From Candidatus Villigracilis saccharophilus (GTDB lineage: Bacteria > Chloroflexota > Anaerolineae > Anaerolineales > Villigracilaceae), in the NCBI GenBank assembly GCA_016709305.1, contig JADJNA010000008.1, positions 62,001 to 126,000 of the forward strand: a DNA stretch of 64,000 bases, in the 5' to 3' direction. Of this stretch, positions 1 to 7,738 are shown in pieces (within the stretch, counting starts at the first letter, position 1; every line of letters starts with the position of its first letter). The position numbers and the translations under genes were made by a program. The notes beneath the pieces are model-generated. The model ran no database searches, was not told the origin of the DNA, and saw only the letters and a list, made by a program, of their open reading frames with translations.

Positions 1-2
1 CC

Positions 3-569
3 GCCATTCATGGCCTTGACTTCAATCCTGCTGCGCTCAGTGAATGCAGAATCCACGCTCCGTCAGTTTTTCTTGCGCGCGGCGATGGATACAGCCTGCC
101 ATACCCGGATAAATATTTTGATATCGCATACTGTCATTTTCTTTTGCTGTGGGTGAAAGATCCATATCAGGTGGTGTGCGAGATGGCGCGCGTCAGCCGT
201 GCTGTATTGGCGCTGGCTGAACCAGATTACAGTGGACGCGTGGATGAACCAGCCGGGCTTAAATTGTTGGGGGAGTGGCAGACTGAGGCATTGCGGCGGC
301 AGGGGGCAGATCCAAAATTTGGCGCGCAGCTTGCAGAGACGTTCTATCAGGCGGGGATCAAACTTATTGAAACCGGACCCATTCAAAGTCAGGCTGTGAT
401 GCGTTCTGCCGAAGATTGGGAAAATGAATGGGTGGTGATCGAATCTGATCTGGAAGGCTCGGTTACAGGGCAGGAAATCCAGAAAATGAGAGAACTGGAC
501 AAGGCGACGCGTAGCCGTAATGAGCGCTGCTTGCATGTTCCCACGTTTTTCGCCTGGGGTAAGACTTAA
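3..569 (+). CDS. Class I SAM-dependent methyltransferase, 5' truncated
   Basis: The reading frame is open from the window edge. The visible part starts after the glycine-rich SAM-binding motif I. It shows motif II and the acidic/aromatic motif typical of Methyltransf_11/25 enzymes: a GDGYSLPYPD stretch followed by FDIAYCHFLLLWVKDP, then an Arg/Val-rich strand leading into LALAEPDY. The acceptor substrate cannot be inferred. The 188 visible codons are roughly the C-terminal two thirds of a small methyltransferase. It lies about 60 nt upstream of the signal peptidase gene on the same strand, so the two may be co-transcribed. Family is clear from motif order; function is not. Confidence 0.75.
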   Translation, partial: AIHGLDFNPAALSECRIHAPSVFLARGDGYSLPYPDKYFDIAYCHFLLLWVKDPYQVVCEMARVSRAVLALAEPDYSGRVDEPAGLKLLGEWQTEALRRQGADPKFGAQLAETFYQAGIKLIETGPIQSQAVMRSAEDWENEWVVIESDLEGSVTGQEIQKMRELDKATRSRNERCLHVPTFFAWGKT

Positions 570-627
570 GAACCAGTCAACTTCGAAAAAAGAGATGTAT
601 AATCTCGACGAAGATTTGGAGGCATGT

Positions 628-1305
628 TTGGAAACCACAAACCAGGAAGAGCAGTTGGATGCACCCATCGCCACGCAGGTGGAAGGTGCTGAGTTACCGG
701 AGACGGGAGAGGAAAAAATAAATTGGGGCAGGTTTGCGCTTGATATTATTGAAACGCTTGCTTTGGCTGTTATTTTATTTTTAGCGATCAACGCCATGTC
801 GGCGCGTGTTCGCGTGGATGGGTTCAGCATGCGGCCAACCCTGGAAGACGGCGAGTTTGTGCTGGTCAGTAAAATGAGCTATTTGTTTGGCGAGGTACAG
901 CGCGGCGATATTATTGTGTTCCATTTCCCGATGAATCCGGAAGAGGAATTGATCAAGCGTGTGATCGGCCTGCCCGGAGATTCTGTGAGTGTTCACAACG
1001 GCGTGGTTTCAGTGAATGGACAGGTTTTGAATGAGTTGTATATTTCAAGTGCGCCTGCTTATTCCGGTGACTGGCAGGTTTTGGATGGACAGCTTTTTGT
1101 TCTGGGCGATAACCGCAACAATTCGAATGATTCAAAAGATTGGGGACTTTTGCCCTTTGATCAGATCGTGGGCAAGGCGGTCTTGATCTATTGGCCGCCG
1201 CCTTTTTGGGATGTACTAGAGCATCCTCAATTGATCACATGGGCCCAATCGCCTTATGCGGCAGTTAATAATTCCTCGCGCAGCGTCAATTCTTTTATGC
1301 AGTAG
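628..1305 (+). CDS. lepB: Signal peptidase I
   Basis: Type I leader peptidase, which removes signal peptides of exported proteins at the outer face of the membrane. A single N-terminal membrane anchor (DIIETLALAVILFLAINAMS) is followed by the catalytic serine motif GFSMRPTL, the lysine box around EELIKRVIGLPGD, and the conserved GDNRNNSNDSKDWG box. Ser and Lys form the catalytic dyad. The TTG start at 628 is chosen because a perfect GGAGG lies at 618-622, 5 nt upstream. An in-frame ATG at 595 has only a weak site. Earlier in-frame starts would overlap the methyltransferase. Length about 225 residues fits bacterial SPase I. Confidence 0.93.
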   Translation: METTNQEEQLDAPIATQVEGAELPETGEEKINWGRFALDIIETLALAVILFLAINAMSARVRVDGFSMRPTLEDGEFVLVSKMSYLFGEVQRGDIIVFHFPMNPEEELIKRVIGLPGDSVSVHNGVVSVNGQVLNELYISSAPAYSGDWQVLDGQLFVLGDNRNNSNDSKDWGLLPFDQIVGKAVLIYWPPPFWDVLEHPQLITWAQSPYAAVNNSSRSVNSFMQ

Positions 1306-1313
1306 GATTTTAT

Positions 1314-1610
1314 ATGAGTGAACCCGATACCATCTCTCGCTCCAACGCCTGCTATGAATGTCACGCCGGCATCATGCAGCCGCGGCATCTCACTTACTTT
1401 ACCTGGCTTGGTGAAGAACTAATCACCGTGCCGCATTTTCCCGCCTGGATCTGTGATGTGTGCGGCAAACGCGAATATGATGAAAAAGCCATCCAGTGGT
1501 TGAACATGCTGCTTGACCCGAATGCGGGCAAGCCCACCACGAACCGCCGCCGCGCGCCGCTTGCCCCCCGTCCTCATCATGGCGCACATCGCCCGATCCA
1601 TGATTCTTAA
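1314..1610 (+). CDS. YgiT/MqsA-type zinc-finger protein
   Basis: A 98-residue protein with two CxxC pairs (CYEC near residue 13 and CDVC near residue 47), the arrangement of YgiT-type zinc fingers such as the N-terminal domain of MqsA antitoxins. The MqsA helix-turn-helix half is absent; the C-terminus is a basic Arg/His/Pro-rich tail. AGGA at 1304-1307 precedes the ATG and the gene starts 8 nt after lepB stops, so it is probably translated from the same mRNA. No MqsR-like toxin is adjacent, so a toxin-antitoxin role is not supported. Function unknown; a small zinc-binding regulator is possible. Confidence 0.65.
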   Translation: MSEPDTISRSNACYECHAGIMQPRHLTYFTWLGEELITVPHFPAWICDVCGKREYDEKAIQWLNMLLDPNAGKPTTNRRRAPLAPRPHHGAHRPIHDS

Positions 1611-1629
1611 CTGAAAAGGTGATTTCAGT

Positions 1630-2184
1630 ATGTCAATGGATACCTCTCCCCGCACTTATCGTCATCTCTCCGCTGATATTTTAACTTCCGGTTACCGCGT
1701 GGCCGGCAAGATCATGGTCACCAATCATGGCGCCATGGGCATGTTGAACGACCCCACCCGTTCCGCCATGGATGTCAGTGATGCGCGTCTCGCGCGCCTG
1801 CACATGCCTACGAAACTTGTCGATCATTTTGAATTGGTGCGTATGATGAAGAAACATGTCTACGCGGTTTGCCTGTCGCGTCGCGAAGATTTGGGTCCAC
1901 ACGCCATAGTGCGCGGCGGATATACGAGCGTGATCGAATATCCCATCCGCGTTACCACACAAATGTTTGAAATTGAAGGCATCATGGAATTGCCTGGCAG
2001 ATTTGACTTCACCTCGCTTATCACTGAGGGCACGCGTGAGTTCCTGCCGATCTTCAATGCGACGCTGACTGCGATCCTGCTCCCGAACCTGCGTGTTGAA
2101 AGCGCCGGCATGTTGATAAACCGCAATCAGATCGACCTGATGGCGCTGTTGAATCAACGGGTGAAACCGGAAACTCAAAGCTGA
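1630..2184 (+). CDS. Conserved hypothetical protein
   Basis: An intact 184-residue soluble protein preceded by an AAGGTGAT Shine-Dalgarno. It has no signal peptide, no membrane segment and no catalytic motif I recognise. The predicted composition is beta-rich in the middle (residues 70-125), with a helical end (FLPIFNATLTAILLPNLRVESAG). It follows the zinc-finger gene by 19 nt and appears to be the last gene of the lepB transcription unit. I do not recognise the family. Confidence 0.7.
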   Translation: MSMDTSPRTYRHLSADILTSGYRVAGKIMVTNHGAMGMLNDPTRSAMDVSDARLARLHMPTKLVDHFELVRMMKKHVYAVCLSRREDLGPHAIVRGGYTSVIEYPIRVTTQMFEIEGIMELPGRFDFTSLITEGTREFLPIFNATLTAILLPNLRVESAGMLINRNQIDLMALLNQRVKPETQS

Positions 2185-2190
2185 AATTGC

Positions 2191-2219
2191 TTGACGGCCT
2201 CAGAGTGCAGTGATAGAAT
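2191..2219 (+). promoter_or_regulatory. Promoter of tRNA-Glu
   Basis: A -35 box TTGACG (2191-2196) and a -10 box TAGAAT (2214-2219), separated by 17 nt, end 17 nt before the tRNA. This is close to the sigma-70 consensus and correctly placed for a tRNA promoter. Confidence 0.7.
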
Positions 2220-2236
2220 TCGCCCGCTCAAAAAAA

Positions 2237-2309
2237 GCCCCCATCGTCTAGAGGCCTAGGACGCGGCCCTTTCAAGGCCACGACCGGGGTTCGAATCCCC
2301 GTGGGGGCA
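2237..2309 (+). tRNA. tRNA-Glu (anticodon TTC)
   Basis: Full cloverleaf of 73 nt. The acceptor stem GCCCCCA pairs with TGGGGGC, discriminator A, and the T arm carries GGTTCGAATCC. The anticodon loop CTTTCAA has TTC at 2271-2273. The anticodon stem has one C-A mismatch at its first pair. CCA is not encoded. Confidence 0.97.
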
Positions 2310-2321
2310 CTTTTTTTTGCG

Positions 2322-2351
2322 AAAACGCTGATCATTGATCGGCGTTTTTTT
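2322..2351 (+). terminator. Rho-independent terminator after tRNA-Glu
   Basis: Stem AACGCTGATC / GATCGGCGTT (one G-T pair, loop ATT) followed directly by a run of seven T. It sits just downstream of the tRNA. Confidence 0.8.
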
Positions 2352-2393
2352 GTGCCACGATCCGAGCTGAAGTTATTAAAAACATTGATACAT

Positions 2394-3530
2394 TCACATG
2401 CTTCCATTCCACTCAATATCAAACGTGGATGCTTCAAGCGGAGTGATGCCATATTTCCGCGCAAGTGTGATGTATGTGAGGATGCCTCTAAACTGAAAAA
2501 GGGATGGTAAGGGATCATGGATGTCAAAAATTACATCCCTGCTTGCTAGATATGTTTGTAGCCATTTAAAGAACCGACCGCTTCTGATTGAGGCAGGCAG
2601 CGCATATGCTAGCATGGCTGTAGTGATCATGTGCGGCGATGTCTCCATGGGATGTACGCAGCCGGGATTTTGACCGATAAATGCCTTAACAAATTGAGGG
2701 TTTGATGCCAGTAAATGCACACCGCTGGTTGTGCGCGGGTTGCATTCCAATGCAAACAATTCGCCTTGTTGAGTCTGGATGAAATCGAAGGCGATCTGTC
2801 CTGTAAAATTACGTTCCCTGACAAATGTTTTCACCCAATTAAAAATGGCGGGATGTTCCACATGCCCAAAGACGATCGTCGCGCCCTGCCCCGCCGTGAA
2901 TACGGATGGATATGTGGTGTGCGCGTGGACAATTCCATTGTGGCAAACAGAATAAGTGCAATAAGGGTGACCCTCTATAAATTCCTGCGCGATCCAGGGC
3001 GACTCAAAATTCAGCATGGATAACGCTCTCTTGATTGAAGGTCGTATCAAGGTGTGTGCGGCAAAGCGGGAATATACCGGTTTCAGTATCAGACTGAGCC
3101 AGCGATCATACGCTTGAAGAATGTCAGCCTGGTTCTTGATCAGCATTGTCTCAGGCACAAGCAGTCCCATCCCACGTGTATTAATGAAAAAATCCCATTT
3201 ATTGTGGAGAGCGTTTAATTGATTAATGGACTCGACAAAAACTGCACAAGGTAATTGATCGCGTCCCATGCTGACGTAGAAAGTTTCCTCGCAGGTGGGA
3301 ATTAGCACATCGATTTTATTCGCTGTAATAATGTGGTTCAAGGCACTGAGGAATGCCTCCTTGTGTTGACGTGGTGCTGGTACGATGAAATTGGCTTGAA
3401 GCGCTGCGGAGGGCTGACTCAAATGCCCTCGTAAACTTTCCGCCATGAAAACAGAATGTCCCGCGCGATGAAAAGCGCGGGCAAGTTCGAGCGCTGCAGG
3501 GGCCCGACCGCCGGTAAGCAGGATATTCAT
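2394..3530 (-). CDS. ATP-grasp family carboxylate-amine/thiol ligase
   Basis: A 378-residue ATP-grasp enzyme of the CarB/BioC-like fold. The N-terminal pre-ATP-grasp Rossmann-like part (MNILLTGGRAPAALELARAF) is followed by a nucleotide-binding region with the LILKP lysine (K150) and the metal-binding acidic/asparagine set D249, E262, N264 in FALECNPRTTSG. Such enzymes activate a carboxylate as acyl phosphate and join it to an amine or other nucleophile; the substrate is not deducible. It is the last gene of the minus-strand ole-like operon, 23 nt after the KAS III gene. It may attach an amino acid or polar group to the lipid made by its neighbours (inference). Confidence 0.8.
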   Translation of the reverse strand: MNILLTGGRAPAALELARAFHRAGHSVFMAESLRGHLSQPSAALQANFIVPAPRQHKEAFLSALNHIITANKIDVLIPTCEETFYVSMGRDQLPCAVFVESINQLNALHNKWDFFINTRGMGLLVPETMLIKNQADILQAYDRWLSLILKPVYSRFAAHTLIRPSIKRALSMLNFESPWIAQEFIEGHPYCTYSVCHNGIVHAHTTYPSVFTAGQGATIVFGHVEHPAIFNWVKTFVRERNFTGQIAFDFIQTQQGELFALECNPRTTSGVHLLASNPQFVKAFIGQNPGCVHPMETSPHMITTAMLAYALPASIRSGRFFKWLQTYLASRDVIFDIHDPLPSLFQFRGILTYITLARKYGITPLEASTFDIEWNGSM

Positions 3531-3553
3531 GGTTTTATCAAGATCAGTTGAAC

Positions 3554-4549
3554 TTAGAAAGTTAACACCATTCCACCGATCGACAGTCCCGCCCCAGTGC
3601 CTACCAGTAAAATCTTGTCATCGCGCTGGATGTGTCCGTCACGGACGCCTTGGTACAGGGTCACAGGAATGGACGCCGCCACACAATTTCCGAGTGTCTC
3701 AATTGTCTTGATGATCTTATTCTCAGGCCATCCGAACCGCTTGAGCATCATCAGTCCCACCTTGCTGGCCTGATGCGGAACGACCACGTCGATATCCACC
3801 ATGCCTTCCGATAGTCCGGGATAGAATTCCTCTAAAAAATCGTGCGCGATGCCTCGCACCATCCGTAGGACTGCGGGACCATCCATGTGAAAGAGATCAT
3901 CCTCGGCTTTGTGCCCTTCGAAACGGGGATGAAAACGGGAGCCGCCTCCCATGATGGTGGTGAGATATGCGCCATCGCCATAGCTTTTGAAATGCGCGTT
4001 GTGGATCATGGATGTATCCCCATTCCCTGATCGTGTCACGATAACAGCCGCCGCGGCATCCCCAACCAGCGAGGCAGACTCGGGTTCCTTTGGATTGATT
4101 CCGCAGGACGCGATATCCGCGCTGGCGATCAGGATGTTTTTGTAGCGTCCGCTGCTGATGAAATTGGATGCGACATCCATTGCCATGATAAAGCTTAAAC
4201 AAGTGGTATGAATCGTCATTGCGGGGATGCCCGATTTTCCCAGTCCCAGTTGACGTTGGATCAACACGCCCGTATCAGGAATCGCCTGTTCACCTGTGCC
4301 TGAGGCGTTGATGATGAGATCGAGCTGATCCGGTCTGAGTTTTGCTTCACAGAGCGCTTCGCGGGCTGCTTCCGCGGACATGAATGATGATGTTTCGTCT
4401 GTAACCCAGCGGCGCTCACGCACGCCATTATGCCGCTCCACCCAGCCGGCCGAGAGTCCGCACATGGCTTCGAGCTCTGAACTCGGAACGATTCGTTTCG
4501 GTAAATATCTTCCCAATCCAATAATTTTGAGGGGGATGTTGACTTGCAA
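3554..4549 (-). CDS. 3-oxoacyl-ACP synthase III (FabH/OleA-like)
   Basis: Thiolase-fold KAS III with the full Cys-His-Asn triad: C117 in IHTTCLSF, H259 in VVPHQAS and N288 in ETLGNCVAAS; C-terminal glycine-rich GTGAGLSIGG. 331 residues is normal. It performs a Claisen condensation of acyl thioesters. The TTG start is supported by AGGAG 7 nt upstream. Neighbouring OleC- and OleD-like genes suggest an OleA role. By eye, however, the position matching the OleA catalytic glutamate (in its LEPS motif) is Ile90 (QAIPDT), which is closer to decarboxylating FabH-type enzymes. It does not look like the housekeeping fabH. Confidence 0.85.
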   Translation of the reverse strand: MQVNIPLKIIGLGRYLPKRIVPSSELEAMCGLSAGWVERHNGVRERRWVTDETSSFMSAEAAREALCEAKLRPDQLDLIINASGTGEQAIPDTGVLIQRQLGLGKSGIPAMTIHTTCLSFIMAMDVASNFISSGRYKNILIASADIASCGINPKEPESASLVGDAAAAVIVTRSGNGDTSMIHNAHFKSYGDGAYLTTIMGGGSRFHPRFEGHKAEDDLFHMDGPAVLRMVRGIAHDFLEEFYPGLSEGMVDIDVVVPHQASKVGLMMLKRFGWPENKIIKTIETLGNCVAASIPVTLYQGVRDGHIQRDDKILLVGTGAGLSIGGMVLTF

Positions 4550-4615
4550 ATTTATACTCCTGAATGATGTTGTTAATAATTTAACCGCCGACCGGAATGA
4601 ACCCGCGGTCTTTAC

Positions 4616-5788
4616 TTAAAAATCCATCTTTTTAAAATACGGGATCGCCGCCCTCGATACCGCTTGGATCAACTTCCACGGCAGCCGCTGTTTGTGCGGC
4701 AGGTGCTTTGTGTACACCGCGTTATATTCAGTCACCGATTCCCCGCCGCGGACTTTTTTGAAATTCCCCACACCCCCGCTGGCGTGAACAAGTAAATTTT
4801 GTTTCAATCCTTCCTGCAATGTGATCAGCGTAAGAAGCCGGTACAAGCCTTCAGCAAGGGGAAGCGAAGTATCATATCCAAACAACGGCTGGGTCATGAC
4901 ACTATTTCGGATGAAAAATCCCATGATTGCGTCGACTCGCCCGGCCTTTTTCAAGGCATACATGTTCAAGATCTCTTCATCGCGTGCCAGTTTTAAAAAG
5001 TCAAACGTGAATTGCGGATTATAGTACGAATACTTTTGAAGATAGAGCAGCTCGTACAAATGAACTGCACGACGCAATTCATCGTCCGACAGGTCTCTTC
5101 CGCTAACCACTTCGTATTCATTCTTTCTCAGCACGCGCATGTCCTCTTTGCATTGGCGGGTCTTCAACGCAGTGACTGGATCCATGTACCAGACCTGGCG
5201 ACTCAACACCAGGTCGTATCCGAGTTCATCTAGCGTTTGAACCATATGTGGATTTTTCTTTTGATCAACGGAGCGGAAAATGATGGCGCGGTCCGGGAAC
5301 CATTTGATCAACGCCTCGCTCACCGTCGATAACTGGCTGCTGTTAACCGATGGGTAAAGATTTGTAGAAAGCAGGTAGTTGTTGACAAAGACCACTTTAT
5401 CCAGTTCGGCATATCGAAAATAACAAGCTGCGGGACCCATGATGAGTTTGACCATTTTTTCCGCTGACGGGTTATTCAGGTGTTTTACTTCCTCCAGTCC
5501 ACCGTATGAAACGTAATGGCTGTATGGTGATACAGTATATGTATTTTCGGGATGGAAATTTGTGAGGCTGATGGGAAGAATCACATCTTCAATTTTGACA
5601 GCCATCAACTGTGTGTTGTGGACATTTCTGATGTATTTCTGCGGATCATCCATCACTCGCGGCAAATAACGGCGTGCGTACTCACCGTCTACGGATGAAG
5701 GGAATTGCAGGGTGTGGATATTTTCACGGGTGAATAATTGCAGAGTGTGCAATGGGTGCGTCACGCCATGTGGGTTGGATAATGCCAT
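4616..5788 (-). CDS. GNAT-fold acyltransferase-like protein
   Basis: A 390-residue soluble protein. The C-terminal half looks like an acyl-CoA N-acyltransferase (GNAT/FemAB-type) domain: a helix-rich entry (ELRRAVHLYELLYLQKYS), strands with ALKKAGRVDAIMGFFIRNS, a YDTSLPLAEGLYRLLTLITLQEG helix, then ASGGVGNFKKVRGGESVTEYNAVY, resembling the terminal FKxxxGG element of such proteins. The N-terminal half is unassigned. It lies 66 nt before the KAS III gene and 14 nt after the MBL gene in one operon, so it probably acylates, or transfers an aminoacyl group to, the pathway product. The assignment rests on pattern only. Confidence 0.55.
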   Translation of the reverse strand: MALSNPHGVTHPLHTLQLFTRENIHTLQFPSSVDGEYARRYLPRVMDDPQKYIRNVHNTQLMAVKIEDVILPISLTNFHPENTYTVSPYSHYVSYGGLEEVKHLNNPSAEKMVKLIMGPAACYFRYAELDKVVFVNNYLLSTNLYPSVNSSQLSTVSEALIKWFPDRAIIFRSVDQKKNPHMVQTLDELGYDLVLSRQVWYMDPVTALKTRQCKEDMRVLRKNEYEVVSGRDLSDDELRRAVHLYELLYLQKYSYYNPQFTFDFLKLARDEEILNMYALKKAGRVDAIMGFFIRNSVMTQPLFGYDTSLPLAEGLYRLLTLITLQEGLKQNLLVHASGGVGNFKKVRGGESVTEYNAVYTKHLPHKQRLPWKLIQAVSRAAIPYFKKMDF

Positions 5789-5802
5789 TTAATAATATGC
5801 TC

Positions 5803-6666
5803 TCAGGGTCGGGTCAGGATTGTTAATGTTGGTGCGAGGTCGCTCTTCTGGGCGCGGATCGTCTCGTCACAATGTGATGGAATAACCAGCGTTTCCGGAT
5901 GTGTAAGCTGGTAAGTATGTAGGTTCCCGAGCGTCTCACGGTACGCTGCCGGGTCTGGAAAAAGCAAGTTAGTGATCCTGTGCGGGGGGCGGTTCTCCAG
6001 AATGGATCGTTTCAGCCATGCCGCGTCTGCGACGAAGAAGAAAAGTTTTTCTGCTTCATCGCGGACAAAAATTCCCATTTGACCAAGGGCGTGCCCGGGC
6101 AATTCCACTCCCATAACGGATCCATCGCCGAGCAGATCATACCCTTTTCTAAATGGCGCGTATTTTTCTGAGAGCAGGGTGGGTTTGGACAGATCCACTT
6201 CTTGAGAGCGATCATCGAAATCGTTCGGGATAAGTCCGCGCATAAAGGCGTGTTTTATGCCTTCAAAAGGCGGCAGGTTGCGGAGGTGTGCATATGCGTG
6301 GGGCATATAGATATAACGAGACCTCGTTATATCTGGGAGTGATGCGATATGATCCGCGTGGAAATGGGAGATGAAAACGCGGGATACATCCTGCGGCCTG
6401 ACGCCATATGCCGCGAGCTGGTTGATAAGCAAGTCTTCTTCATGCAAGGTGACCGGGGTGATCCAGCGGTGGAAACGATTTGGGAATTTTTTCGTCTCAT
6501 CGAAGAATCGATGAGAGTATCCCGTGTCAAACAGCATCGGACCAAAGTGTGGGTGCTGAAGCAGGGCGAACATGGCTGGGAAACGAATATTGCGCCAGTG
6601 CCCGCCGTGAATGGCAATGTGTTCGGGTGCGGTGCAGTACCCGGCGTGCAGGATGTTGATTTTCAT
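5803..6666 (-). CDS. MBL-fold metallo-hydrolase, lactonase-like
   Basis: A metallo-beta-lactamase-fold hydrolase with the dinuclear metal motif HFHADH at residues 101-106, and further ligands H192 (LPGHALG), D214 (VADAAW) and H265 (PSHCD). The overall pattern resembles N-acyl-homoserine lactonase and glyoxalase II-like members. The start at 6666 (MKINILHAGYC) is preferred: the open frame extends further upstream, but that part is encoded by an intergenic repeat. It occupies the operon position where an OleB hydrolase might be expected, so hydrolysis of a lactone or thioester intermediate is plausible (inference). Confidence 0.82.
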   Translation of the reverse strand: MKINILHAGYCTAPEHIAIHGGHWRNIRFPAMFALLQHPHFGPMLFDTGYSHRFFDETKKFPNRFHRWITPVTLHEEDLLINQLAAYGVRPQDVSRVFISHFHADHIASLPDITRSRYIYMPHAYAHLRNLPPFEGIKHAFMRGLIPNDFDDRSQEVDLSKPTLLSEKYAPFRKGYDLLGDGSVMGVELPGHALGQMGIFVRDEAEKLFFFVADAAWLKRSILENRPPHRITNLLFPDPAAYRETLGNLHTYQLTHPETLVIPSHCDETIRAQKSDLAPTLTILTRP

Positions 6667-6674
6667 TTTGCGCC

Positions 6675-6760
6675 TTGCCATTGCGAGAATAGGCTGCAAT
6701 CTCACAGATAGGGTTGGGTACCGCTTTGTCGGGCTAAAACCCTCCCCGCAATGACTCGGT
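6675..6760. repeat. Dispersed GTCATTGCGAG repeat, copy 1, overlapping the 3' end of the oleD-like gene
   Basis: Contains CATTGCGAGAATAGG, GCAATCTC and the inverted partner CCCGCAATGACTC. It shares GTCATTGCGAG/GCAATC blocks with copies near 10.46, 15.78 and 45.1 kb. On the minus strand GAGTCATTGCGGGGAGGG reads as the last residues of the upstream CDS, so the repeat supplies its stop codon at 6734. Confidence 0.6.
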
Positions 6761-7738
6761 CTCCTTCCACCATTGCATGAATTTGTCGAAGCCTTCAGCA
6801 ACGGAAATTTTTGGTTGATAGCCGAGTTCGTTCTTTGCGGCGTTAATATCAAGCGTGGTACTGTTTGCCATCATGCTGATGGACATGCGTGTAATTGGCG
6901 GCTCGGGGTGGGTGGGGATGAGTGTGAAAATGGCTTCAAGCGTGCTCGCGGCCGCCATAGCCGTTTGATATGAGATCTTTCGTTTTGGAACCGGTAAATT
7001 TAAGTCCGTACAAATGCGTTCGATGAACTCCCAAAGTTTGACAGGTTCATCATTTGAAATGTTGTATTTTTTTCCAAGTGTGCCTGCCGGTGAATTGACG
7101 CACAGAAGAAGCGCATCGACAACATTCTCGATGTAAGTCAGGTCAACTAGATTTTCGCCATCGCCTAAAATGGGAAGCCTGCCCGATCGCAGGCGTGGAA
7201 TCAATCTTGGAAAGATGACTGTATCCCCTGGTCCAAAGATCGCGCGCGGGCGGATCGCGATGACGGCGAGGCCGCGTGCGAAAGCTTCATCCATTTCTTG
7301 CTCGGCGAGGAGCTTTGTGGCCGCGTAATTACTGACAGGTTCAGGCAGGGAGGCGGTCTCCCTGACATTTATGCGTGACGAATATCCAAAATAAATGCTG
7401 GGTGTTGAAACATACACCAGGCGTTTTACTTGATGCTCCTCGCATCCGCGAATGACATTGCGCGTGCCGATCACATTGGTTTGATAAAATTCTTCAAAGT
7501 TTCCCCACGGCGATGGGAGCGCGGCGCAATGAAAGACGATCTCCTGTTCCTTGCAGGCGGTCGCCATGTCGCCTTTTTCCTTCAGATCCAGCCGATGTGC
7601 GCGGATACCTTCCCTTTCCAGTTGATCCAATTTCGAAGTATTGCGTCCAAGCGCGGTTACGTCCCAGCCCATGTTGTGAAGTCTGCGGGAGAGTGCACCG
7701 CCGAGAAAGCCTGTTGCCCCGCTCACCAATGCTTTCAC
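6734..7738 (-). CDS. oleD: NAD(P)-dependent 2-alkyl-3-oxoalkanoate reductase-like (OleD family) epimerase/dehydratase
   Basis: Extended short-chain dehydrogenase with the N-terminal dinucleotide motif GATGFLG (residues 7-13), the catalytic Ser in VSTPSIY and YAATK (Y138, K142). A 3-beta-HSD-like C-terminal part covers residues 190-334. In Ole pathways OleD reduces a 2-alkyl-3-ketoacid to the 2-alkyl-3-hydroxyacid used by OleC. The assignment relies on the fold together with overlap of its start with the OleC-like stop (ATGA, 4 nt), which implies translational coupling. 334 residues matches the family. The C-terminal TESLRGGF is encoded by an intergenic repeat. Confidence 0.78.
   Translation of the reverse strand: MKALVSGATGFLGGALSRRLHNMGWDVTALGRNTSKLDQLEREGIRAHRLDLKEKGDMATACKEQEIVFHCAALPSPWGNFEEFYQTNVIGTRNVIRGCEEHQVKRLVYVSTPSIYFGYSSRINVRETASLPEPVSNYAATKLLAEQEMDEAFARGLAVIAIRPRAIFGPGDTVIFPRLIPRLRSGRLPILGDGENLVDLTYIENVVDALLLCVNSPAGTLGKKYNISNDEPVKLWEFIERICTDLNLPVPKRKISYQTAMAAASTLEAIFTLIPTHPEPPITRMSISMMANSTTLDINAAKNELGYQPKISVAEGFDKFMQWWKETESLRGGF

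Noticed and set aside
63..830. Long minus-strand open frame (255 codons) antisense to the methyltransferase and signal peptidase genes
   Set aside because: Overlaps two well-supported genes entirely, low-complexity hydrophobic/Ser-rich translation and no ribosome site; a frame shadow.
1314..2184. Possible MqsRA-type toxin-antitoxin pair (YgiT zinc finger plus adjacent hypothetical)
   Set aside because: The zinc-finger protein lacks the MqsA HTH and the 184-residue neighbour is much larger than and unlike MqsR.
6667..6852. N-terminal extension of the MBL hydrolase
   Set aside because: Encoded by the intergenic repeat and the 3' end of the oleD-like gene; the family begins at MKINILHAGYC.
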